A stretch of DNA of 64,000 bases from Chitinophagaceae bacterium (GCA_023229465.1 JALNZE010000008.1:74651-138650); one strand, 5' to 3'; shown: positions 19,805-29,583, numbered from the stretch's first letter. Program-made: numbers and translations. The notes: generated by a model not told the origin, from the letters alone.

Positions 19805-20867
19805 CAGTAAACGATTTTAGAATCTCGAATCCCTTTTCTGACCTTTCTTTATGATTGATCAAATATGCCTGATTAACAATTAAGTCTGCAAGTGCTGAAT
19901 AATCAGTTGCCGGAAAATAAAGTGCCGAGTTTTGCAAAACTTCATGTGCTACAGGTATATCGGCTGCAATAACCGGTCTTCCCGATTGAATAGATTCGAG
20001 ATACATATGCCCAAATGTTTCGAATAATGTGGGTACAACAATCAGTTCGGCATTCCTGTAATATTGCACAATGGAAGCCCGGTCGAGATTTTGAACCATT
20101 GTCACATGTGCTTCGATACCAAGGCTTATAATCAACTGCTTTATTGTATCCTCATACTCTGTACTTACAAATTTCCCGCAAACGATGAGATGAAATTTAT
20201 CATCACTCAGCCGAAGGTTGATTTCTTTCAGACTATGAAATAACACTTCAATATTTTTAAACTTATACAGAACCGAGCAAAAGAAAATATACCTGGATGA
20301 TATTGTCACTTTTTTACCCGTCAGATCTGGTTGCCAATCAGAAAGATCTATCCCATGATGAATAAAATGTCCTTTTTTGTCATTATTTGGAAAATGGTTC
20401 CCGACAGCCATCAAAGCAAACCTGGATGGATACAGATAACAATCAGCAGAAAATGAGGACAAATATGAAATGAACCTATGAAAAACAGGGTATCGCAGTG
20501 TTACAAGGTGTTTGGGGAGTAATACATTTGGGTTTTTTATCCCCAGTATTATTTTTGTGCCAATAGAAAAAAAAGGGCCAATATCAAAGGGGGAATAAAT
20601 AATACTTGCACCTTTAAAAAAGGCTGACAAAGGCAATAACAAATTTGACCAGATTATCCGCAGATAAATATTCTGACAAAAGCTTAAATTAGAAATTCTT
20701 ATATGCCCTGAACTTGCATCCTGCAAAAAATCACTACTCGTATACACCAGAAGCCGGGTATTATCAGTATGGTGGATCCCGTAATATTTTACAATAGATA
20801 CGATATTATATTTTGCCCCATAAGTATTTGCTCCGGTTGCATCAATAACAAGTAGCTTTTTTTTCAA
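19752..20867 (-). CDS. Family 4 glycosyltransferase
   Basis: The 371-residue GT-B protein begins KLLVIDATGANTYGAKYNIV. It carries FCSVLYKFKNIEVL at the domain boundary and VVPTLFETFGHMYLESIQSG in the donor site, with the E-x7-E arrangement. It resembles rhamnosyl/mannosyltransferase-type GT4 enzymes. It directly follows the GDP-heptose genes in transcription order, so a heptose or manno-configured donor is possible. That is inference from position only. Confidence 0.82.
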   Translation of the reverse strand: MKKKLLVIDATGANTYGAKYNIVSIVKYYGIHHTDNTRLLVYTSSDFLQDASSGHIRISNLSFCQNIYLRIIWSNLLLPLSAFFKGASIIYSPFDIGPFFSIGTKIILGIKNPNVLLPKHLVTLRYPVFHRFISYLSSFSADCYLYPSRFALMAVGNHFPNNDKKGHFIHHGIDLSDWQPDLTGKKVTISSRYIFFCSVLYKFKNIEVLFHSLKEINLRLSDDKFHLIVCGKFVSTEYEDTIKQLIISLGIEAHVTMVQNLDRASIVQYYRNAELIVVPTLFETFGHMYLESIQSGRPVIAADIPVAHEVLQNSALYFPATDYSALADLIVNQAYLINHKERSEKGFEILKSFTVEEECKKTLTLLFSQAD

Positions 20868-20955
20868 TTCAATATTTTTTTGCCTTGTTAATTCAGATTT
20901 TAGAAACAGGCATGCCTATTGAAAACCCTGCCATTTAGTTTATGCTGATTACATA

Positions 20956-21684
20956 TTACCGCCTGTAAAATTCAGCTAACTCAGCCTTGGCACGTTTAAA
21001 ATCTTCAGGAATACCAATGTCAATAAAATAACCCTCTGACACAAATCCCCGAACCTGATTTTCAGTAACCCTGTATTTCAGAAAATCTGTTTCAAAAGAA
21101 AATTTATCCGGTAAATCATAAGAACCTAAGGCTTTTGTATTAATCAGGATCACCCCGCCGTTTATCAAACCTTTTTCTGTAAATTTCTTCTCATTAAAAG
21201 AAGTTATTACTTTCTGATCATTCATTTCGAGGGAACCATACCTGTCGAAATTTTCCATGTATTTCAGGGCAATTGTACCCAATGGGTGCTTTTCCAGGTG
21301 AGCTACAAATAACTGGTCAATATCCACATCAAAATAAGTATCGGCATTAACAATCAGTACATTTTCAGCCAACGACTTTTGAACTGCCTTTTTGATTGCC
21401 CCACCTGTGCCAAGTGGTTCAGTTTCGATAATAAATTCAAATACCGCAGGAAATTTTTCATCGCTGATGAAATCAATAATCATTTCATGCATATAGCCCA
21501 TTGACAACAAGAGCCTCGTGAACCCATGCCCAATCAGGTATTGGATCAAAATCTTCAGAAAAGGGGTACCCATTTCATCCATTGCAGCAAGGCACTTTGG
21601 CCGATCGGAAACTTCAGTCCGTAACCTGGTACCGAATCCGCCTGCCAGTATTATACACTCCCTGGTCACTAATTCTTCTGTCAT
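20956..21684 (-). CDS. hddC: D-glycero-alpha-D-manno-heptose 1-phosphate guanylyltransferase (HddC-like)
   Basis: The 242-residue nucleotidyltransferase has the signature LAGGFGTRLRTEVSDRPKCL at residues 13-32, with G-G-x-G-T-R-L and the catalytic-site lysine, then PLGTGGAIKKA and an NADTYFD metal site. It sits immediately after GmhA (1-base gap) and HddA, the arrangement of GDP-D-glycero-alpha-D-manno-heptose operons. It would use GTP and heptose-1-phosphate. The nucleotide choice is inferred from this context. Confidence 0.85.
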   Translation of the reverse strand: MTEELVTRECIILAGGFGTRLRTEVSDRPKCLAAMDEMGTPFLKILIQYLIGHGFTRLLLSMGYMHEMIIDFISDEKFPAVFEFIIETEPLGTGGAIKKAVQKSLAENVLIVNADTYFDVDIDQLFVAHLEKHPLGTIALKYMENFDRYGSLEMNDQKVITSFNEKKFTEKGLINGGVILINTKALGSYDLPDKFSFETDFLKYRVTENQVRGFVSEGYFIDIGIPEDFKRAKAELAEFYRR

Positions 21685-21685
21685 G

Positions 21686-22231
21686 TTAATTTAATAACTT
21701 GTAAAGTATGTGAAGAACTATTAGATGAATATCTTCTGAAATCTGCATATCGTCTACCCTTGCATTTACAGAATAGGTTGAAATCTGTTTCAACTTTCCA
21801 CCCTGAAAACCAGTAAAACCAATGGTAACATTGCCCTGCTGATTAGCATATTCAATGGCATTAATTATATTTTTTGAATTACCACTACCTGAAATACCAA
21901 GAACTACATCACCTGATTGCAGATAATTTTTCAATTGTTCCAAAAAGACTTCATTATAAGACACATCATTAGAATAGGCCAACAAAGTTGGAATATTGTC
22001 ATTAAGGCATATGATTCTGAAACGCTTCTCTTTACCATACGAGCATCCTTTCAGAATGTCACATACCATATGTGAAGCAGTTGATCCGCTTCCGCCATTT
22101 CCAAAAACTATAATCTGCTTATTTTCATCACGTGCTTTAATAAAAGCAGCAGCAAGGTTTTCAATTTCTTTATGATCAAGAGAGCTTACTGTATCTTTAA
22201 GCTGACTGATATAATCATTTATTAAACTCAT
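21686..22231 (-). CDS. gmhA: Sedoheptulose-7-phosphate isomerase (GmhA-like)
   Basis: The 181-residue SIS-domain protein has the phosphosugar loop FGNGGSGSTASHM at about 43-55 and a second VVLGISGSGNSKNI motif, both characteristic of GmhA. It converts sedoheptulose 7-phosphate to D-glycero-D-manno-heptose 7-phosphate. It lies 2 bases after hddA and 1 base before hddC, so the three are clearly one unit. It is cytosolic. The gene is within the polysaccharide operon, so it likely serves the GDP- rather than the ADP-heptose route. Confidence 0.88.
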   Translation of the reverse strand: MSLINDYISQLKDTVSSLDHKEIENLAAAFIKARDENKQIIVFGNGGSGSTASHMVCDILKGCSYGKEKRFRIICLNDNIPTLLAYSNDVSYNEVFLEQLKNYLQSGDVVLGISGSGNSKNIINAIEYANQQGNVTIGFTGFQGGKLKQISTYSVNARVDDMQISEDIHLIVLHILYKLLN

Positions 22232-22233
22232 TA

Positions 22234-23220
22234 TTAAAAATTTTGATCGTTAAAAACAATTGATGTGCCCTCGTAATCAAATCTGAAATCAAATTTTCTG
22301 AATTTACTCATGTCCCTTAAAAAACGTTCATGATTATTCTCTGGTACGTAAAATAACATAAATCCACCTCCACCGGCTCCTAATAACTTTCCGCCAGTTG
22401 CTCCGTTAACCAATCCAGAATCATATAAAGAATCAATCGCCGGATTTGTAATATTTTTTGACAATTCCTTTTTTCGCTTCCATGCTTCATGGAGGTATTC
22501 ACCCAATATTTCAACATTTCCATTAAGAAACTCTTTATAAAGATCTGTTGCCATTTTTGCCATCATACTTAAATTGCTTTTGATATCCTTCCTTGTTGCA
22601 GTGCTTTTTTTCTGTTCTGTCAATATCGAACTTGCTTTTCTGGTAGTGGAAGTATAATACAAAAAAAGATTGTTTTCCAAGCAGTTCAATTTATCATTAG
22701 CCATGGAGAGATGCTTAATTTCAACTTTTTCATCTGGTTGAAATGTAATCAAATTTAAACCACCCATGGCACAACCGTATTGATCTTGCTTACCAATTGG
22801 TTCATTTAGAAGTTCAATTTCAAAATAACAGGCTAATCTTGCGATTTCAGCTTTTGTAAATCTTAACCCCTGTAGTTCTGCGCATAAAATAATAAGTCCA
22901 CATGTAAATGCTGATGATGATCCCATACCAGTGCCTGCCGGGATGTCTGCTGTTGAATTAAAATCAGAATTGCCAATTTTAAAATACCTAAATACTTCCC
23001 TGATAATGTCATGTTTAATTTCATCATAACTACTCACTTCTTCTGTTCGGGAATATTTCAGAAGCTGCTTCCCGGTATGGAAATATTTGTGAATTGAAAG
23101 ATATATGTACTTATCAATGCTTGTACAAAGAACCGAACCGGGCTCTTCTCTATAAAAATCACTCAAATCAGAGCCACCGCCAACAAAACTTATCCTAAAT
23201 GGTGTTTTACTTATAATCAT
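22234..23220 (-). CDS. hddA: D-glycero-alpha-D-manno-heptose-7-phosphate kinase (HddA)
   Basis: The 328-residue GHMP kinase starts with TPFRISFVGGGSDLSDF and has the ATP-binding PAGTGMGSSSAF loop at about 94-105 and a C-terminal GGKLLGAGGGGFML motif. These match HddA, which phosphorylates heptose 7-phosphate at C-1 in the alpha configuration. It lies 4 bases after the zinc-motif epimerase and 2 before gmhA. The bisphosphate phosphatase GmhB is not in the window and must come from elsewhere if the pathway is complete. Confidence 0.9.
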   Translation of the reverse strand: MIISKTPFRISFVGGGSDLSDFYREEPGSVLCTSIDKYIYLSIHKYFHTGKQLLKYSRTEEVSSYDEIKHDIIREVFRYFKIGNSDFNSTADIPAGTGMGSSSAFTCGLIILCAELQGLRFTKAEIARLACYFEIELLNEPIGKQDQYGCAMGGLNLITFQPDEKVEIKHLSMANDKLNCLENNLFLYYTSTTRKASSILTEQKKSTATRKDIKSNLSMMAKMATDLYKEFLNGNVEILGEYLHEAWKRKKELSKNITNPAIDSLYDSGLVNGATGGKLLGAGGGGFMLFYVPENNHERFLRDMSKFRKFDFRFDYEGTSIVFNDQNF

Positions 23221-23224
23221 GCTG

Positions 23225-24337
23225 CTAATTCAAAGATTTTACAATGCCCAGTTCTCTTATTTTCACTTGCGTTTCCTTAAATTTTTCAAAATCAATTTTC
23301 TGCTCCTTTAACCAGTTTACATATAATTCCAGAGTGTTTTCCTCAGAATGCCTGGGAAGCCACCCAAGTTTTTTGAGTTTTGCAGAATCAGACACAGCAA
23401 ATCGTATATCTCCAGGTCTGAATTCAATTTTCTGTGAGAACTTAAAAGGCACTTTCATTTTATCTGCGAGACAGGCAGCAAGTTCATAAGCACTAAACTC
23501 CTTATCTCCTGCCACATTAAAAACCTGATAATTGGCTTCATCTTTCTCCAATACTAACAAGTTAGCTTCTGCAACATCAAATACCGATATAAAATCTCTC
23601 ATTGTACGGTTATCCTCAAAAGTCGCTAATTCGTTACCAACTAATAAATTAAGTGCAAATGTCCTTAGTGCACCGGAATAAGCATTCTTTAATGACTGCC
23701 TTGGCCCATGTACTATCGAATACCTTAAAGCAACAGAAGGTATTGAATATAATTTTCCGAGATTTATAGCCAATTGTTCCTGGAAATACTTGGAGAGTGC
23801 ATAATGATTAGATGGGTTCTGATGCGTTTCCTTATTTTTTATATAACTGGCATGCAAACCACAAATCGGACAGTGAATATCCCATTTAGCCTGCTTCATC
23901 TGATCCAATGTTCGTAAGCTTGCTTCAAATTTTCCATGCTTTTCACATCGCCATTTGCCTTCACCATATACAAATTGGGTTGAGGCAACAATCACCTTCT
24001 TAATTGGAAGATTATTTTTAAGAATGAGCTCGTAAATCAAAGCTGTACCCCCAACATTTACATCCATGAATTTTTGGAAGTCCGGATTCAAATCCATTTC
24101 TGCGGCTAAATGTATCACGTAGTCAACAGCCGTTAATATATTGGCCATCAAATCTCTATCCAACACATCTCCTTTTACTTTAGTTGCTTTTTCATTTATA
24201 TAGTCAGGCCATTCATTATTGTGTGTTTTGGAATTCAGAGAATCCAGAATCGTAACCTGATATCCATTAGCTATTAGAATATCACAAGTATACGAACCAA
24301 TGAATCCTGCCCCCCCGGTAATTAAAACTCTATTCAT
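23225..24337 (-). CDS. NDP-sugar epimerase/dehydratase with inserted zinc-ribbon-like motif
   Basis: The 370-residue extended SDR has GGAGFIGS at 8-15 and the catalytic Y179-x3-K183. Between strands 5 and 6 it carries an insertion with C131/H134 and C156/C159 (WRCEKHG ... HCPICG). A similar cysteine insertion occurs in WbiB-type dTDP-L-rhamnose 4-epimerases. As the first gene of the hddA-gmhA-hddC unit, it probably epimerises or oxidises a GDP-heptose or a related sugar. Family membership is firm; the substrate is inferred. Confidence 0.75.
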   Translation of the reverse strand: MNRVLITGGAGFIGSYTCDILIANGYQVTILDSLNSKTHNNEWPDYINEKATKVKGDVLDRDLMANILTAVDYVIHLAAEMDLNPDFQKFMDVNVGGTALIYELILKNNLPIKKVIVASTQFVYGEGKWRCEKHGKFEASLRTLDQMKQAKWDIHCPICGLHASYIKNKETHQNPSNHYALSKYFQEQLAINLGKLYSIPSVALRYSIVHGPRQSLKNAYSGALRTFALNLLVGNELATFEDNRTMRDFISVFDVAEANLLVLEKDEANYQVFNVAGDKEFSAYELAACLADKMKVPFKFSQKIEFRPGDIRFAVSDSAKLKKLGWLPRHSEENTLELYVNWLKEQKIDFEKFKETQVKIRELGIVKSLN

Positions 24338-24607
24338 AATTTTATCCTATTAATGAATTTAGAAAACAATTCTAAATTCTGATGCATAACGGTCCAATAA
24401 AATACAAACAACTCATCGAAACTTCAGCAAAGCCAGGGGTTTCCTCTTGAATACCCAGGAATCGATTTGAAATAGTCGCTATATAATCATCACCAATTAG
24501 GAGTACTTACAGTACAAATAAATGAATCACAGCTATATAACCGAATACCGAACCCATAACAAAGTAGATCATAACACTGATCAATAAAAGGTTTATAATA
24601 CAATGTA

Positions 24608-25729
24608 CTACTTGCTGAAAGATTCTTCATATTTAACCAATTCGAACAATATATTAGTCTGAATTGGATGAACAGCTCCTTTCGTATGAATGAGACCGGA
24701 AAGCAAAGCAAAAATCCTGCCTTTAACATGTTTAATAAGCGGATCAAATATTGAATAAAAAAAGGGAGGGAAGTTGATTCGATCCTTCATATCACGCCAC
24801 CTATAATATTTTTCATTCGCCATTAGAAAGAATGCTTTCAGTTGCTCCCTATCAAGAAAGTGGTTTCCACCTGTAAGGCTAAAAACTTCATTTCGAAATT
24901 GATAGTCATCATTATCAACTTTAAAAAATAGTTTGATAAGCTGGCGATAATGGATTTCCGGTGTTATTTGCCAACCCATACTTGCAGCGGGCCACCATCT
25001 TATACAACAAAGTTCATTTAGAAATTTGATATTCATCCCCGATAATGTAGCGAACAAAACACTAGTCCCAAACTCTGCACTTAAGCAATATTGGCGCCTG
25101 CGGCATATCCAGTAAAACCGATGTAAGAATTGAGCATCATGCCTGGCACCTGCAGATACTACACCAAATCCGTTTTGCTTAAAAAAATGAATATTTTCCT
25201 CAGTGATTTCATTTGGGTGTAAACAAATATCAATTGGCCAATAATTTTCAGGTAGTGAGTTAAGTTTTAACACAACACTTGCAAAACTGATACTTGGTTT
25301 CATTTTATTAAGGCCATGAGGAAGGAAAAATACGCTTCCTTTTCGTTCCTCCACTATAAAGTCCTTATAATTATGAATGATATAGTGAAACGGGTGTGAG
25401 ACTAACAGAAAACGTTTTTTTGTTTGAAACAGAGATGATAATCGCTCTTTATCCCCAGTATTATGCACAAATATATTTGTTAGATAGGGAAAAGCTGCTT
25501 CGCTACTCCTCCACCATTTATCTCCCATTCCAATAAATGTTCCATGCATGATACCGATACTTGATCTAAAATTTTCAGATAACCCAGCTACGTCCATAAG
25601 AATATCAATAAGCTGATACCCACTATCAGACTTTTTATTTTTCTTGCTCCTTTCCTTTATATTTATCAATCTGGGTAAATCTTCCCAATCTTTAAGACAT
25701 TGTTCGAGAGATATCGAGTTTCTAAGCAT
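24608..25729 (-). CDS. Unrecognised polysaccharide-locus protein, possible GT-B transferase
   Basis: The 373-residue protein lacks a signal peptide and membrane helices. I do not recognise a named family. Visible features are IMHGTFIGMGDKWW near 60-73, FFLPHGLNK near 134-142, HPNE at 171-174, SAGARH near 192-197 and SAEFGTSVLFATLSG from 217. An HG, an HP and a late serine/SxE element, in this order, recall GT-B sialyltransferase/polysialyltransferase-like or CDP-glycerol-transferase-like enzymes. The locus needs a transferase for its CMP-activated acid, so this is a candidate. That remains speculation. It lies alone, with gaps of 270 and 169 bases on its sides. Confidence 0.5.
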   Translation of the reverse strand: MLRNSISLEQCLKDWEDLPRLINIKERSKKNKKSDSGYQLIDILMDVAGLSENFRSSIGIMHGTFIGMGDKWWRSSEAAFPYLTNIFVHNTGDKERLSSLFQTKKRFLLVSHPFHYIIHNYKDFIVEERKGSVFFLPHGLNKMKPSISFASVVLKLNSLPENYWPIDICLHPNEITEENIHFFKQNGFGVVSAGARHDAQFLHRFYWICRRRQYCLSAEFGTSVLFATLSGMNIKFLNELCCIRWWPAASMGWQITPEIHYRQLIKLFFKVDNDDYQFRNEVFSLTGGNHFLDREQLKAFFLMANEKYYRWRDMKDRINFPPFFYSIFDPLIKHVKGRIFALLSGLIHTKGAVHPIQTNILFELVKYEESFSK

Positions 25730-25898
25730 TTAGGTTATTCAAAATTTTATTGTTGATAATTTTCGGGATAGTTGTTAAAAAATGTCAGCTACATTGAAAT
25801 GACTGGTTTCTACCCATTCCAGCAAGAAACTTTACAAGTACCTTCCGGCTGTACAACTAAAATTGTTCTCAAACATTTCAATCTTCCTCTTTATTTAA

Positions 25899-27080
25899 TT
25901 ACTCCCAATCGTGGCCTACTATTTTTTTGAAAGATGCCTGCATAACAATCTTTTGCCGAACCATACTCAGCTCATTTTTTGCATAAGCCGAAATATTATG
26001 CCTACTATTCTCATTAACACTATAATTGATTGACAGCAAATCTTTCAGCAGTTTTTTTAGAGACTGCACATCCCCCTCAGGGAATAGCCAACCGTGTTTA
26101 TTCAATAATTCAGGCAAAGCACCACTATCCGATGCAATTACCGTTTTACCACAAGCCATGGCTTCTGCAGCTACTCTTCCATATTGCTCTTTCCAATGGG
26201 GCACAGTAATGGAAGGTACCACTACAATATCGGCTGCATTCATATATCCTGCAATTTCATAATGGCTCGGGTTGATAAAGACCACCCTGTCCATAATATC
26301 TGCGTCATTAATTAACCTGATGATTTCTTTATTATAATCAGAGGCATATTCATCAAAGTCATCCATCATCATCAACCATTCCAGTTCCTTCAATTCCTGC
26401 AAGGCTTTAATTAATATATGTACGCCCTTCTCTTTTGTCAATCTTCCAAAATAGGCAATTACTGTTTTAGTTAAACCCAGTTTTGTACGCAACGATGCCC
26501 TTGTACTCGTATCTGGATAAAAATAATCAGGATCAAATCCCAGCGGAATCTGTTCTACGTTTTTATACCCTTCGTTAATAAAAATTTGTTTGCCACTACT
26601 GTTGATGGTAAACACACCATCAACCACTTTTTTTGTTTTGTTTAGTAAAATCCGCTTCACAATAGCCGCGGGTAAATTTTTCCAGCCTCTCCGCTTAATT
26701 GCGGAAAATACATCAAGAGGCAAATTTTCGCATGATGTACAAAAAAATTTCGTATTATTTTGGCTGCACCATTTACCAACAACTAAAGCCAATCGGCTCA
26801 CGGGGTCATTATCCAGCAAAACAATCCTGGGTTTCTGTTCTTCAAGAACATTTTTCAACCCTTCAAAAAGATATGTTCGTGGGTTATCACCATTCAAATT
26901 AAGATAGTGAATAATAGGATCTCCTTCCCCAGGAATTTCTGCTTTTTTTTTACCAGCAGGAAAATTTAAACTAACAGGAACAACCATTTCAACATTCCAT
27001 CCATCCTGCATAAAAAGGTGATAAATATTTCTATTAATCGCCATAAAGCAGGCATGTGAAATAACTAATAAATCAGTCAA
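25899..27080 (-). CDS. Family 4 glycosyltransferase
   Basis: The 393-residue GT-B protein begins LLVISHACFMAINRNIYHLF. It contains VIAYFGRLTKEKGVHILI at the start of the donor domain and MACGKTVIASDSGALPELL in the nucleotide-sugar site. It is the usual GT4 length. It overlaps the end of the NAD-dependent epimerase/reductase gene by 8 bases, so it is coupled to the CDP-sugar block and may use its product. It is cytosolic; the linkage is unknown. Confidence 0.82.
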   Translation of the reverse strand: MTDLLVISHACFMAINRNIYHLFMQDGWNVEMVVPVSLNFPAGKKKAEIPGEGDPIIHYLNLNGDNPRTYLFEGLKNVLEEQKPRIVLLDNDPVSRLALVVGKWCSQNNTKFFCTSCENLPLDVFSAIKRRGWKNLPAAIVKRILLNKTKKVVDGVFTINSSGKQIFINEGYKNVEQIPLGFDPDYFYPDTSTRASLRTKLGLTKTVIAYFGRLTKEKGVHILIKALQELKELEWLMMMDDFDEYASDYNKEIIRLINDADIMDRVVFINPSHYEIAGYMNAADIVVVPSITVPHWKEQYGRVAAEAMACGKTVIASDSGALPELLNKHGWLFPEGDVQSLKKLLKDLLSINYSVNENSRHNISAYAKNELSMVRQKIVMQASFKKIVGHDWE

Positions 27081-28020
27081 GTTTTGAAAAATTTTGATGG
27101 CAAAACTGCAATAATTTTTTTATCTCGGTCTGTACATCATTTTTGATTACACACCCTTCTAATGCTAAACGTTCTATAGAAAATAAAAGTGTCGGCTCGT
27201 CTGATGCAATAGCATCTGCCGGTAAATACACCGGTATACTTTTATTAAATAATAAAGTGTTCATTGCTGCAATTACATTGGCCATATCTATAACACGCAT
27301 AGATACGCCTGCACCAAGATTGTATATGATTCTATTAAAATCTGCGGCCCTACATACCATCATATCAATAACCTCCTCCACATCAGATAAGCAAATAAAA
27401 TCACGGTACTGGCAGCCGTTCGATAATAAAGTCAAACTTTCCTTTTCAATAGCCTGCCGGCATAAATCATTTGCCAAAAGTGTCCACCTGTTTACAGATG
27501 GCAGTTGAGGTGCCCCAAACGAATTAGACAAACGGATAACTATACTGTTAATTTTTTTTTTGAGTGCGGCGGCCACAACATAATCTTCGGCAGCTTTGTG
27601 GGTGATAGCATAGGGGTGAACAGGAAATGGCATGGTTTCTTCAGTAATAATCCCCTGTAATGGACTCCCATAAATATGTGCAGTAGAAAAATAAATGAAA
27701 TTTTTTACCCCCGTATTTATCGCATTTTCCAGAATAATCCTTGTCTCATCAATATTCACTTTAATGGCTTCTGAGGGATGCTTTATACAGTCCCACTCAT
27801 TAAGAGCAGCAAGGTGAATAACCGTATCAATATTCTCAGGAAAGCAGTCTATTGAAAATAATTGGTTATGTAATACATTCATAACCCTACCATTCAGTTC
27901 TAATATTCCATCTTCAATATTTTTCCTAGTAGACACCGTTACATCAAACTTGCCTGCCAGTTTCTTAACAAGCCTCCCACCAACAAAACCTAAACCACCA
28001 GTTATTAAAATTTTTTTCAT
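27073..28020 (-). CDS. NAD-dependent epimerase/reductase of the CDP-sugar block
   Basis: The 315-residue extended SDR has ILITGGLGFVGGRLV at the N terminus, STAHIYG and Y-A-I-T-H-K (a YxxxK variant with an inserted residue) in the active site. Its gene overlaps that of the RmlC-like protein by ATGA. RfbG and RfbF lie just upstream. It is thus the likely 4-ketoreductase or 4-epimerase that finishes the CDP-6-deoxy sugar. Rfb-type tyvelose/abequose epimerases belong to the same superfamily, but no RfbH is present, so the product is probably not a 3,6-dideoxyhexose. Confidence 0.75.
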   Translation of the reverse strand: MKKILITGGLGFVGGRLVKKLAGKFDVTVSTRKNIEDGILELNGRVMNVLHNQLFSIDCFPENIDTVIHLAALNEWDCIKHPSEAIKVNIDETRIILENAINTGVKNFIYFSTAHIYGSPLQGIITEETMPFPVHPYAITHKAAEDYVVAAALKKKINSIVIRLSNSFGAPQLPSVNRWTLLANDLCRQAIEKESLTLLSNGCQYRDFICLSDVEEVIDMMVCRAADFNRIIYNLGAGVSMRVIDMANVIAAMNTLLFNKSIPVYLPADAIASDEPTLLFSIERLALEGCVIKNDVQTEIKKLLQFCHQNFSKLD

Positions 28021-28466
28021 TTTGTAAACCCTGTGTAAGGAATGATATTATTTTCTAAGGGCAGGTTATCAGTTTCTTCAGGGTCATGTAGAATATCAGC
28101 AATATTTAGCAACATATTTAGTCCTTCAGTCATTCCTTTAAAAGCCATCCACACTCCTGATGGAACCGTTAAACGCTGGTAGTTATCTTTTGACAACACT
28201 ACTTCCTGTAATTGCTGGTATGTTTTGCTTTCAACCCTGTTGTCAAACAAAACAAACTTTATGGTTCCTACTGGTACCACCACGTTCAAAGTCATTTTTC
28301 GATGTCTTTTCCAACCCTTGGGAGAATTATAGTTTACCGTAGAAAAATAGGCTTCGCCGAAACCATTGAAAGAAGCTTCATGATTCTTCAAAACATGTAA
28401 TACATTTCCGGCTGGAAGTTCAATTATTTTTTGTGGTGTAAGCTGTACCCCTTCTATATGGCCCAT
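28017..28466 (-). CDS. RmlC-like dTDP-4-dehydrorhamnose 3,5-epimerase family protein
   Basis: The 149-residue cupin has the segment GWKRHRKMTLNVVVPVG, in which the RmlC catalytic histidine position is retained as H in KRHRKM, followed by VPSGVWMAFKG. It is shorter than canonical RmlC. It overlaps rfbG by 13 bases upstream and the reductase by ATGA downstream. Such proteins accompany RfbF/RfbG in many Bacteroidota loci and probably epimerise CDP-4-keto-6-deoxyglucose at C-3 and/or C-5. Confidence 0.75.
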   Translation of the reverse strand: MGHIEGVQLTPQKIIELPAGNVLHVLKNHEASFNGFGEAYFSTVNYNSPKGWKRHRKMTLNVVVPVGTIKFVLFDNRVESKTYQQLQEVVLSKDNYQRLTVPSGVWMAFKGMTEGLNMLLNIADILHDPEETDNLPLENNIIPYTGFTK

Positions 28467-29560
28467 GCAATCGATTTTTGTTTTGCAAGTGCAGTATATT
28501 GGCTAATCTGGTCAACTGTATATGCATATAAGTCTGTTTCTTTGCTATTATAGTAATTATTGTACCAGGCACCGGTAAAACTGGCCGTTTGTTCAAACTC
28601 TAACACCGGTTTCCACTGCAGGTAAAACAAAGCTTTATCGCAATTCAGTTTTAACAAACCGGCTTCATGAAAAAGATTGTTGTTTTCAATGGCAAACTGT
28701 TCATTTAATCCAGCAGACTGGTAATCATTACTAATATGCTGCAGTAATTCCAATACAGTATGGTTTTGATCGGCATTGGGGCCAAAATTGAACGGCTCAC
28801 CATGAATAACAATTTCACCTTCAGCCATTACCTGTGCAGTACGCAGGTACCCACTCAGAGGCTCCAGTACATGCTGCCATGGACGGGTAGAATGCGGGTT
28901 ACGAATTTTAACTGCTTCGCCTTGTGACCAGGCTCTTACACAATCAGGTACAATTCTGTTCAAAGCCCAATCTCCTCCCCCAATTACATTTCCCGCACGA
29001 ACGGCAACCAGTTTTATATTTGAATCCGACTTATTAAAATAAGAATGGAAATAGGTTTTGATAACCAATTCTGCAGCGCCTTTTGAGGCACTATACGGGT
29101 CTTTTCCACCCAATGCATCATGCTCCCTGTAACCCCATACCCACTCAACATTATTGTAACATTTGTCGCTGGTAATCATCACTGCCTTGCAGGGATTCTT
29201 TAGAAATCGCAGTGCTTCCAAAATATTAGCAGTTCCCATTACATTAGTTTGAAATGTATCCACAGGTTCTTCATATGAAACTGAAACAATAGGTTGCGCT
29301 GCCAGGTGAAAAACAAAATCAGGTTCAGCAGCCTGGAAAATTTCCTTCATCCTTTGTCCATCACAGATATTCGCAAAATGATGTTCATTTTTTTTACTTA
29401 ACTGCAATTCCTCAAACAATGAAGGTGAGCTGGGAATATCCTTTGAAATTCCAACTACATTCGCGCCCAACTGGTGTAGCCAAACAGTTAACCAAGAACC
29501 CTTGAAACCAGTGTTACCGGTTACTATAACTTTTTTATTTTTAAAACAGTTGTTGAACAT
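28454..29560 (-). CDS. rfbG: CDP-glucose 4,6-dehydratase
   Basis: The 368-residue extended SDR has VIVTGNTGFKGSWLTVWL (the RfbG form of the glycine-rich loop), HLAAQPIVSVSYEEPVDTF, MITSDKCY and Y-S-A-S-K in DPYSASKGAAEL. It makes CDP-4-keto-6-deoxy-D-glucose from CDP-glucose with bound NAD. Its gene follows rfbF by 23 bases and overlaps the RmlC-like gene, so the block is transcribed together. Length and motifs match the family well. Confidence 0.92.
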   Translation of the reverse strand: MFNNCFKNKKVIVTGNTGFKGSWLTVWLHQLGANVVGISKDIPSSPSLFEELQLSKKNEHHFANICDGQRMKEIFQAAEPDFVFHLAAQPIVSVSYEEPVDTFQTNVMGTANILEALRFLKNPCKAVMITSDKCYNNVEWVWGYREHDALGGKDPYSASKGAAELVIKTYFHSYFNKSDSNIKLVAVRAGNVIGGGDWALNRIVPDCVRAWSQGEAVKIRNPHSTRPWQHVLEPLSGYLRTAQVMAEGEIVIHGEPFNFGPNADQNHTVLELLQHISNDYQSAGLNEQFAIENNNLFHEAGLLKLNCDKALFYLQWKPVLEFEQTASFTGAWYNNYYNSKETDLYAYTVDQISQYTALAKQKSIAWAI

Positions 29561-29583
29561 CTAATTTGTTATTTGATTTACTA

